Part shown: positions 1 to 7,421 of the stretch, in pieces
Layout: every line of letters starts with the position of its first letter
How positions within the stretch are numbered: position 1 is the first letter of the stretch
Source of the DNA: Posidoniimonas polymericola
GTDB lineage: Bacteria > Planctomycetota > Planctomycetia > Pirellulales > Lacipirellulaceae
Reading direction: 5' to 3'
Length of the DNA stretch: 64,000 nt
Assembly: GCF_007859935.1 (NCBI RefSeq)
Contig: NZ_SJPO01000001.1
Location: forward strand, 496,001-560,000
Translations under genes and position numbers: made by a program
The notes under the pieces: model-generated
Database searches by the model: none
What the model was told of the DNA's origin: nothing
What the model saw: only the letters and a program-made list of their open reading frames with translations

Positions 1-1
1 C

Positions 2-1033
<1,032 letters not shown>

Positions 1034-1051
1034 TTCCGGCAAAGAAGGAGT

Positions 1052-1112
1052 AGGAACACTAATTGCCGCTGATGGACTTCAATGAGAGCTCATTAGTGTT
1101 GATCAGTGTTCC
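1052..1112. repeat. Interrupted inverted repeat downstream of trpB
   Basis: The left arm AGGAACACTAAT (1052-1063) is mirrored by ATTAGTGTT (1092-1100) and AGTGTTCC (1105-1112). The core GGAACACTAAT with a similar following context recurs at 52683-52693, so this is a dispersed repeat and not only a local hairpin. It could attenuate or stabilise the trpB mRNA end, but it has no T-tract and is not a standard terminator. Confidence 0.5.
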
Positions 1113-1178
1113 CTAACGTCATCGCTCGAATGCCGGAACGGCGCTGTCGCTAGTTCCTGCCTACCTCTAATGTCAGCT

Positions 1179-1310
1179 ATGAATTTCATCCTCGCCCGTA
1201 CCGCCCTGATGGAACGCCTGAGCGTGACCTCGCAGATCATTGTGGGGGTGTCGCTGTTGATCTCGCTGGCGTTCGTCGTCTGGCTGCTGACCCGCCGGCC
1301 AAAGGCGTGA
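1179..1310 (+). CDS. Small single-pass membrane protein, 43 aa
   Basis: A short ORF lies between trpB and trpA on the same strand. It begins with ATG at 1179 and ends with TGA at 1308-1310. The product is a polar N-terminus with an Arg-Glu-Arg cluster, one hydrophobic segment (about residues 19-37, IIVGVSLLISLAFVVWLL), and a basic tail RRPKA, which is the pattern of a small inner-membrane protein with the positive end in the cytoplasm. No family is recognised. There is no clear Shine-Dalgarno sequence. The hydrophobic composition and its place between two cotranscribed genes argue for coding. It may also be an accidental ORF. Confidence 0.5.
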   Translation: MNFILARTALMERLSVTSQIIVGVSLLISLAFVVWLLTRRPKA

Positions 1311-1421
1311 ACGGCGGTGACTTTGGCTGCTTACCGATGGCCGTGGGCTCGAGGAAAGTGGCACTCCGCAGCCCGCGACGCCGGGGCTATACTGGTCTTC
1401 CCTGCTGCGCTGGGCGCCGGT

Positions 1422-1450
1422 GAATCCGCAATCTGCAATCCCGAATCCGA
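1422..1450 (+). repeat. AATCCGCAATC-type leader repeat at trpA start
   Basis: Immediately before the trpA ATG there is a run of near-repeated 7-8 base units of the form AATCCGC / AATCTGC / AATCCCG / AATCCGA. A run of the same kind, also ending just before a start codon, occurs on the minus strand before mqnE (15147-15181). The shared position next to a start codon is unusual. Its role is unknown. Confidence 0.55.
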
Positions 1451-1451
1451 A

Positions 1452-2252
1452 ATGCCTTCGATCCCCGACCTGTTCCAGAACCTCCGTGCCGAGGGCCGCA
1501 AGGCGCTCATGCCGTTCGTCACCGCGGGCGACCCCGACCTCGACTTCACCGCGGCGGTGCTGAAGGAAGTGATCGGCCGCGGCGCCAGCCTGTGTGAGCT
1601 CGGCATCCCCTACAGCGACCCGATCGCCGACGGGCCGGTAATCCAGGCGAGCTACACCAGGGCGCTCGGCAAGAAGATCAAGCTGGCCGGCATCCTCGAG
1701 ATGCTCGGCGGCGTCTGCCCCGAGGTCGACGCGCCGATCGTCACGATGGTCAGCTACGCGATCATCTACCGGCACGGCGTCGAACAGTACTGCGCCGACG
1801 TCAAGGCCAAGGGGGTCAGCGGGCTGATCGTGCCCGACCTGCCAGTCGAGGAATCGCCGCGGCTGGCGAAGGTGACCGGCGAGCACGGGCTGAGCCTGAT
1901 CCAGCTGGTCACGCCGACCACGCCGCGCGAGCGGGCGCTGCGGATCTGCGAGACGTCGACCGGCTTCGTGTACTACGTGAGCGTCGCTGGCATCACGGGC
2001 GAGCGCACCGAGCTGCCGCCCGACCTGATCGACAATGTTGGCTGGCTGCGGAGCCAGACCGAGCTGCCGATCTGCATCGGCTTCGGCATCAGCAAGCCCG
2101 AGCACGTCAAGCTTTTGGCGCCGGTGGCCGACGGATTGATCGTCGGCTCGGCCGTGGTGCGCCGCATCGCCACCGCCGCCGAGCGCCCCCGCGACGAGGT
2201 GCTCAAGGAAGTAGGCGACTACGTCGCCGAGTTGCTGGCGGCCATGCCGTAG
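1452..2252 (+). CDS. trpA: Tryptophan synthase alpha chain
   Basis: TrpA cleaves indole-3-glycerol phosphate to indole, which is channelled to TrpB. The 266-residue product is the normal family length. The catalytic pair falls at the standard positions: Glu49 in CELGIPYSDP and Asp60 in DPIADGP. Other family motifs are PFVTAGDPD (residues 21-29), the GLIVPDLP loop, and the C-terminal phosphate-binding GFGIS and GLIVGSAVV stretches. ATG 1452 is chosen because it gives this alignment; the frame is open further upstream, but that part crosses the repeat leader and is not TrpA-like. It forms the tryptophan synthase pair with trpB upstream. Confidence 0.97.
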   Translation: MPSIPDLFQNLRAEGRKALMPFVTAGDPDLDFTAAVLKEVIGRGASLCELGIPYSDPIADGPVIQASYTRALGKKIKLAGILEMLGGVCPEVDAPIVTMVSYAIIYRHGVEQYCADVKAKGVSGLIVPDLPVEESPRLAKVTGEHGLSLIQLVTPTTPRERALRICETSTGFVYYVSVAGITGERTELPPDLIDNVGWLRSQTELPICIGFGISKPEHVKLLAPVADGLIVGSAVVRRIATAAERPRDEVLKEVGDYVAELLAAMP

Positions 2253-2624
2253 CGGTGCAGGCGCTAGCTGGAAGGCGGTGGGCGCTAGTCGTAGCTGGCG
2301 TGCCCCCAAGGTGTCCAATGCCGAACCAGCGCCCAGCGGCCTCCAACCAGCGCCTACTCTGCGGCATTTCAGTGTTGCACGGGCGGCGGGAATGCCGATA
2401 TAAGCGGATGGGGCGAATGTCCGGAAGATTTATGTTGATTTGGATTTTCGCCGCAAGCTAGAATAGAGGTACTGAGAGTGAGAGAAGCGCCAGGCGGCTG
2501 GTCGTCCTTCTCGCCTACGACCCGCCGCTGATTACGTGGAAGAGGCGCACCGGCTATCCGGTCGTGACGTCACGCCTACGGTCACTACCGGAATCGCCGC
2601 TGCGGGGCGAGACGGAGACCGTCC
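2253..2624. other. Intergenic region trpA to the 2625 gene
   Basis: A 372-base gap. The first part (2253-2390) is rich in GCTAG and CCAGCGCC repeats without coding character. A promoter-like pair lies at 2435-2464. Short ORFs in the gap have no ribosome site and no protein-like composition. Confidence 0.5.
2435..2464 (+). promoter_or_regulatory. Candidate sigma70-type promoter
   Basis: TTGATT (2435-2440) and TAGAAT (2459-2464) are separated by 18 bases in a locally AT-rich stretch of an otherwise GC-rich region. It would drive the gene starting at 2625. This rests on pattern match only. Confidence 0.35.
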
Positions 2625-3173
2625 ATGCTTGACGCCCGTTCGCCCCAAGACCGCCACGACTCTACCGCCCGCCGCTTCTTCGCGGGCCTCACCGAATACG
2701 CCTTCCAAAGCCGCTTGGGCGTGGCCGACCCGCCGCTGGTCGATTACGTCTCGGAGCTGCTGGAACGCTTCGTCAGCACAACCTCGCTGTACGGCGTGCG
2801 GAGCGTCCGCGGCGAGCAGCTCACTCAGGTGGCCGACATGCTCGCCGAGGCCGAGGCCCGCATCGGCCCCGCACGCCGCCGCGTGCACCGCCACATCGGC
2901 GACTTCACGCTGTTCTGGACCGGCGTCTATCCCGAGATGGCCGACCGCATCAAGCGGGCCGGGCTGAAGGACTCGCTGCTCGACTACCGGGACCAGGGCC
3001 GCCGGGCGTACTTCCTGGCCAGCCGGATCCCCACCGACAACGACAAAGCGCCGGGCGAACTGCTCGAGCGGATGGCCGATCAATTCGAACTGATTGAGTA
3101 CGGTTTGGCTGAGGTCCGTCGACTCTGGGACGAAGGTGAACATGAGAACGAGCCCCTGGGCATCATTGTTTAA
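2625..3173 (+). CDS. Conserved hypothetical protein, 182 aa
   Basis: This gene is not recognised as a named family. The product is soluble, has no signal peptide or membrane segment, and is mostly predicted helical, with many Arg/Glu pairs. Its N-terminus (RRFFAGLTEYAFQSRLGVADPPLVDYVSELLERF) and central LFWTGVYPEM stretch look like a structured globular protein. It ends at 3173, about 100 bases before rnhA on the same strand. The codon use matches its neighbours, so it is very probably real. No function is proposed. Confidence 0.75.
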   Translation: MLDARSPQDRHDSTARRFFAGLTEYAFQSRLGVADPPLVDYVSELLERFVSTTSLYGVRSVRGEQLTQVADMLAEAEARIGPARRRVHRHIGDFTLFWTGVYPEMADRIKRAGLKDSLLDYRDQGRRAYFLASRIPTDNDKAPGELLERMADQFELIEYGLAEVRRLWDEGEHENEPLGIIV

Positions 3174-3271
3174 TGTATTGAGGCTTCCGCCCTTGGCGAA
3201 GCGTGGTCCGCGGGATACGGTAGGGGCCTTGTCACCCCATCCGGCCCACCCCGCACCCCGACCTCACCTCT

Positions 3272-3721
3272 GTGGCAGACGTACACCTCTACACCGACGG
3301 CGGTTGCAGCGGCAACCCGGGGCCGGGGGGCTGGGCCTATCTCCTGCGCCACCCCGAGAGTGGCAAAGAGCTCGAGGGCTCCGGCGGCGAACCCGAGACC
3401 ACCAATAATCGCATGGAGCTCACGGCGGTGGTGGAGGGGCTCGCCACCCTCAAACGCCCGACCGAGGTCGAGCTGTTCACGGACAGCGTCTACGTCGGCA
3501 AGGGGCTGAGCGAGTGGATGAAGAACTGGAAGAAGAACGACTGGCGTCGCCGCGAGGGCAAGAAGTGGGCCCCGGTTAAAAACGAGGACCTGTGGCGTAA
3601 GCTCGACGAGCTCTCCCAGCTCCACCAGATCAAGTACACGAGGGTCGCCGGCCACAGCGGCCACGCCGAGAACGACCGCGTCGACGAGCTGGCGGTCGCC
3701 GCCTATCAGAAGTACTTGTAA
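3272..3721 (+). CDS. rnhA: Ribonuclease HI
   Basis: RNase HI cuts the RNA strand of RNA-DNA hybrids and removes primers and R-loops in the cytoplasm. The 149-residue protein is single-domain and of standard length. All four metal-binding carboxylates are visible: Asp9 in YTDGGCSGNPGPGG, Glu49 in NNRMELTA, Asp71 in FTDSVYV, and Asp135 in HAENDRVDELA. The basic handle region KNWKKNDWRRREGKKW (residues 84-99) is also present. The start is GTG at 3272, which gives the usual short lead before the first strand. It lies 48 bases upstream of recG, and both gene products act on R-loops, so the pair makes functional sense. Confidence 0.96.
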   Translation: MADVHLYTDGGCSGNPGPGGWAYLLRHPESGKELEGSGGEPETTNNRMELTAVVEGLATLKRPTEVELFTDSVYVGKGLSEWMKNWKKNDWRRREGKKWAPVKNEDLWRKLDELSQLHQIKYTRVAGHSGHAENDRVDELAVAAYQKYL

Positions 3722-3769
3722 CGCGACGCTTCATAACGCTCGCCGGCTGATCGCGATACAATACCCGGC

Positions 3770-5866
3770 ATGGAGCCCGCTTCCGCCAAGTCGACCATCG
3801 AGCAGCTCGCAACGCCGATCACGGTGTTCGACGAGGTCAGCCCGCAGCGGGCCGTGCTGTTTGAGAAGCTCGGCCTCCGCAGCGTCCGCGACGTGCTGTT
3901 CTGCTTCCCACGCGACTACGAAGACTTCTCCGACGTCCGCCTGGTCGACGACCTCGAAGAGGGCCTGCTGCAGACCGTCCGCGGCCGCGTGACCGAGGTC
4001 GACTCGCGCGGCGGCTTCGGCCGCACCCGGGTCGGCGTGATCATCGAGGACGCCCAGGGCGGCGCGCTCCGCGCCACCTGGTTCAACCAGATCTTTATGC
4101 GCGACAAGTTCAAGCCGGGCCAGCTGGTGCAGCTCTCGGCCAAGCCCCGCAAGTCCGGCCTGCGGTGGGAGATGGCCCACCCGCGGGCCGCCTGGCTCGA
4201 GGACGACAACGCCGCCGAACACGACGGCCTCTTGCCGGTCTACCCACTGACCGAGGGGATCAGCCTGTACCACCGCCGCCGGCTGTCGGAGCTGGTGGTC
4301 GAGCAATTCGCCGAGGTGCCCGAGGAGGTGTTCCCCGACGACCTGCTGCAGCGCCACGGGCTGCTGCCGCTGCGGCAGGCGATCCCGCAGGTGCACTTCC
4401 CCAAGAACGACGCCGAGCGTGACACGGCGCAGCGGCGGTTTGTGTTTCAAGAGCTGTTCATCCTGCAGCTGGCCCTCGCCGCGCGGCGGCTCCAGCAGCA
4501 GCTCTCGTTCAAGGCGCCGGTGCTGCCGATCGACGCCAAGATCGACGCGAGGATCACGCGGCTGATGCCGTTCGAGCTGACCGCCGCGCAGCGCGGCGCC
4601 ATCGACCAGATCGCCGCCGACATGGCCCGCGACGTGCCGATGAACCGCCTGCTGCAGGGCGACGTCGGCAGCGGCAAGACCGCGGTCGCGTTGTTCGCGA
4701 TGCTGCTGGCGGTCGCGCACGGCAAGCAGGCGGTGCTGATGGCGCCAACCGAGGTGCTCGCCCGCCAGCACGCCCGCACACTCGACGCGCTGCTCAAGGA
4801 GAGCCGCGTCAACTACCGCCTGCTGGTCGGCGGACAGGGCGACGCCGAGCGCCGCGAGGTGCTCGCGGGCTTGGCCAGTGGCGAGGTGAGCGTCGTGATC
4901 GGCACGCACGCCATCCTGCAGGACAAGGTCGAGCTGCCGCACCTCGGCCTGGCCGTGATCGACGAGCAGCACAAGTTTGGCGTCAAGCAACGCGCCGCCC
5001 TGCGGACCGGCGACCGCTCTCCGCACTACCTGGTGATGACCGCCACGCCGATCCCCCGCACAATGGCGATGACCCAGTTCGGCGACCTCGAGGTGTCGAT
5101 CCTCGGCGAGTTGCCCGCCGGCCGCCAGCCGGTCAGCACGTACCTGGTCGAGCCGAGCCAGCTCGACCGCTGGTGGAAGTTCGTGCAGGACAAGCTCCGC
5201 GAGGGCCGCCAGGCGTACGTCGTGGCGCCGCTGGTCGAGGAGTCGGAGAACGTCTCGGCGACCAGCGTCGAGCAGGAGTTCGAGCGACTCACCTACGGCG
5301 AGCTGCACGGCTTCCGCGTCGGGCTGATGCACGGCCGCATGTCGTCCGACGACAAGGAGGGCGTCATGCAGCAGTTCCGCTCGGGCGCGCTGCAGGTGCT
5401 GGTCAGCACCACGGTGATCGAGGTCGGCGTCGACGTGGCGAACGCGTCGGTGATGGTGATCGCCTCGCCGGAGCGGTTCGGGCTGAGCCAGCTGCACCAG
5501 CTCCGCGGCCGTGTCGGCCGCGGCGGCCACCCCGGGTTCTGCGCCATCATCCCGCAAGAGGAGCTCTCCGACAACGCCCGCGGGCGGCTCGAGGCGTTCG
5601 CCAGCACGACCGACGGGTTCGAGCTGGCCGAGCTCGACTTCTCGCTCCGCGGCCCGGGCGAGCTGTTCGGCGCCAAGCAGAGCGGGCTGCCACCGATGCG
5701 CATCGCCGACCTGCAACGCGACCGCGACGTGCTCATCGAAGCCCGCGAGGCCGCCCAGCAGCTCTTCTCCCAAGACCCCGGCCTCAAGGACCCCGAACAC
5801 CAGAAGCTCCGCAAGCAGATGCTGTACCGGTACGGCAAGGCTCTAGAGCTTGGTGATGTGGGGTAA
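3770..5866 (+). CDS. recG: ATP-dependent DNA helicase RecG
   Basis: RecG is the branch-migration helicase that remodels stalled forks and removes R-loops. The 698-residue protein shows an N-terminal OB-fold wedge domain (about residues 60-160), a DEAD-like helicase core with Walker A GDVGSGKT, the RecG-type DEQHKFGV box, MTATPIPRT, and the C-terminal motif [14 protein letters not shown] followed by QLRGRVGRG. The TRG-like end ([13 protein letters not shown]) is present. It follows rnhA closely. A TACAAT hexamer ends 7 bases before the ATG (3757-3762), which would place a transcript start almost on the start codon; no matching -35 was found. Confidence 0.97.
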   Translation: MEPASAKSTIEQLATPITVFDEVSPQRAVLFEKLGLRSVRDVLFCFPRDYEDFSDVRLVDDLEEGLLQTVRGRVTEVDSRGGFGRTRVGVIIEDAQGGALRATWFNQIFMRDKFKPGQLVQLSAKPRKSGLRWEMAHPRAAWLEDDNAAEHDGLLPVYPLTEGISLYHRRRLSELVVEQFAEVPEEVFPDDLLQRHGLLPLRQAIPQVHFPKNDAERDTAQRRFVFQELFILQLALAARRLQQQLSFKAPVLPIDAKIDARITRLMPFELTAAQRGAIDQIAADMARDVPMNRLLQGDVGSGKTAVALFAMLLAVAHGKQAVLMAPTEVLARQHARTLDALLKESRVNYRLLVGGQGDAERREVLAGLASGEVSVVIGTHAILQDKVELPHLGLAVIDEQHKFGVKQRAALRTGDRSPHYLVMTATPIPRTMAMTQFGDLEVSILGELPAGRQPVSTYLVEPSQLDRWWKFVQDKLREGRQAYVVAPLVEESENVSATSVEQEFERLTYGELHGFRVGLMHGRMSSDDKEGVMQQFRSGALQVLVSTTVIEVGVDVANASVMVIASPERFGLSQLHQLRGRVGRGGHPGFCAIIPQEELSDNARGRLEAFASTTDGFELAELDFSLRGPGELFGAKQSGLPPMRIADLQRDRDVLIEAREAAQQLFSQDPGLKDPEHQKLRKQMLYRYGKALELGDVG

Positions 5867-5900
5867 TGGCTGGTCGACGGTGGTTGGGTGCCGGTCATGA

Positions 5901-6145
5901 AGCGTCGCGGCTCCGCCGCGCGCTCAGGGCAAGCCGCGCAGCGGCGCGCGTAAATCCCCCTCCCCGGAAGGGGGAGGGGCTAGGGGAGGGGGCTAAGTTC
6001 CCCGTTAGTCACTGCTCTCCTGTACTGGCCACAACGCAAGCGACTCGTACAGGAGCGCGACAACGCGCTTTGCAACCCGACCCCCTCCCTTAATCTCTCC
6101 CCCCCCTGGGGGAGGGAGATCAAGTCGCGCCGCTGCGCGGCTTGC
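5901..6145. repeat. Nested palindromic element between recG and the 6167 gene
   Basis: A perfect 20-base inverted repeat, GCAAGCCGCGCAGCGGCGCG at 5929-5948 and its complement at 6126-6145, encloses G/C-rich inner palindromes built on CCCCCTCCC and GGGGGAGGG (about 5957-5994 and 6079-6120). The 18 bases at 5901-5918 (AGCGTCGCGGCTCCGCCG) occur again at 18911-18928. There is no coding potential. It may end transcription between the convergent recG and 6167 genes. No target-site duplication is visible. Confidence 0.7.
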
Positions 6146-6166
6146 TTTCTGATCAGCGGTCCCGGC

Positions 6167-6901
6167 TTAACGAATCCGCACGGCCGCCGGCCCGCCTGGC
6201 AGCACGTGCGACGCCGGCGGCTTCGGCACAACGCCGCGGAGCTCGAGGTCGTCCCATTCGGCAGTGTCGTCGAACGTGCCGACGCCGACGCTGCCGTAGG
6301 CGAAGGTCTTGTCGACGGCGGTCATGAACGGCTTGGGGTGGTTCTCCCAGTAGACCTCGATCTGGCCGGACTCGACCTGGCGGACAACGCGCACGGTGTG
6401 CCAGTGGTCGTCCCACGGCGTGCCGTCGTTGGTTGTGGCAGTGATCTTCCGGCGGTCCGCGCCGTCGACAATGTGGATCTGGTTGTGGATCGCATCGGTC
6501 TGCTTGCCGAGGTGGGCGTAGTAGTAGTGCGCCGGATCTTGGTAGCCGAAGATCAGGCAGACGTCGCGGCCGCCGTAGTCGGCGTGGGTGCTCTTCACCC
6601 GTGCGGTCAGCTCGCAGTCGCTCACCACCGCGGCGTTCCAGAGGGCGACATGAAACGGGCTGCGGTGCGGCGGCTGGTAGCTTGGCTTCTTGGCGTGCTG
6701 GCTGAACACGCGGTTGCCGGCTTGGCTCACGACCCGCCAGTTGTCCGCGTCGAGCGGCGCCCAGTCGTCGGCGCCGTCGGCAAAGTCGTCCTGAGCGATC
6801 AGCGCCCAAGCTTCGGCCTGAGCGGAGGGCTGGGCGGCGGCAAGCACGCCGCAGCTGGCGAGCCAGACGAGCGGAAGGCAGATTTGGCAGAGAGTCGGCA
6901 T
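6167..6901 (-). CDS. Secreted concanavalin-like (DUF1080/LamG-type) protein
   Basis: The 244-residue product starts with a hydrophobic signal peptide (about residues 5-24, ending VLAAAQ) and continues as a single jelly-roll domain. Motifs of the DUF1080/LamG type include VALWNAAVVSDCELTARVKS, IFGYQDPAHYYYAHLG, DHWHTVRVVRQVESGQIEVYW, and the closing YGSVGVGTFDDTAEWDDLEL. Such domains bind or sit beside carbohydrate-active enzymes outside the cytoplasm. ATG 6901 is chosen because the signal peptide follows directly; an in-frame ATG at 6946 would add a polar lead. Catalytic activity cannot be claimed from sequence. Confidence 0.8.
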   Translation of the reverse strand: MPTLCQICLPLVWLASCGVLAAAQPSAQAEAWALIAQDDFADGADDWAPLDADNWRVVSQAGNRVFSQHAKKPSYQPPHRSPFHVALWNAAVVSDCELTARVKSTHADYGGRDVCLIFGYQDPAHYYYAHLGKQTDAIHNQIHIVDGADRRKITATTNDGTPWDDHWHTVRVVRQVESGQIEVYWENHPKPFMTAVDKTFAYGSVGVGTFDDTAEWDDLELRGVVPKPPASHVLPGGPAAVRIR

Positions 6902-7069
6902 CGTTGGGGTCCGGTGTTCTGGCGTCCTGTTGGCGACGCATCGCACGGCGCCGACGAGCCCTCATTGAACCGCGCCGGAAGCCCGATTGCTACACAGCGA
7001 CGCCACCAAAGCAGCCGCTGGGCCAGGAAGAGCCGGCCCGGAGCTGCCCGGCCAGGTACAGCCGGTCGG

Positions 7070-7336
7070 CTAGCGTCGCCGCTCGGTTTCGGGACGCTGC
7101 CCGGGCAGGCGGCTCGAGGCGGGCGTTGGGACGCCCTGCGGCCGGTCGACGCGGTTCAGCTCGTCGGTCACGAGCCATTCGAGCAGGCAGTGCACCTGGA
7201 GCGCGTCGGAAAAGCTGCGTCGCGCCATGGGGTCGGCGTCGAGGTTCGCTAGCAGCCGGCGATGCACCTCATCGGAATCGCTACCATCCAGCAGCTCGCA
7301 GACGAGATTGAACGTTTCGTCTGGTTCGGTCGGCAT
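7070..7336 (-). CDS. Small protein resembling a planctomycete FecR/anti-sigma N-terminal domain
   Basis: The 88-residue product contains VCELLDGSDSDEVHRRLLANLDADP followed by ARRSFSDALQVHCLLEWLVTDELN. This pattern is seen at the N-terminus of planctomycete FecR-like and LamG anti-sigma proteins, where it is followed by a membrane segment. Here the membrane and periplasmic parts are absent and the tail is Arg/Pro-rich, so it may be a decayed or stand-alone version. An alternative start at 7387 would add 17 residues. It lies between the VWA protein (upstream) and the concanavalin-like protein (downstream) on the same strand. Confidence 0.55.
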   Translation of the reverse strand: MPTEPDETFNLVCELLDGSDSDEVHRRLLANLDADPMARRSFSDALQVHCLLEWLVTDELNRVDRPQGVPTPASSRLPGQRPETERRR

Positions 7337-7421
7337 GCTGGCGGGCTCTCGCGGAAACGGATTCAGAAGTGGCGTCACTAAGTACATCGCTCATCGACGC
7401 GAAATCTGACCAGAATTCTGC

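Noticed and set aside
1173-2318. Minus-strand frame opposite trpA
   Set aside because: Shadow of trpA with low-complexity composition; it would also cover the repeat leader.
2255-2461. 68-residue plus-strand ORF after trpA
   Set aside because: No ribosome site, unusual composition, and it ends inside a promoter-like region.
3731-5800. Long open frame on the minus strand opposite recG
   Set aside because: It is a GC-rich shadow of recG. The product is Arg/Leu/Glu/His-rich without domains, and recG motifs are complete on the plus strand.
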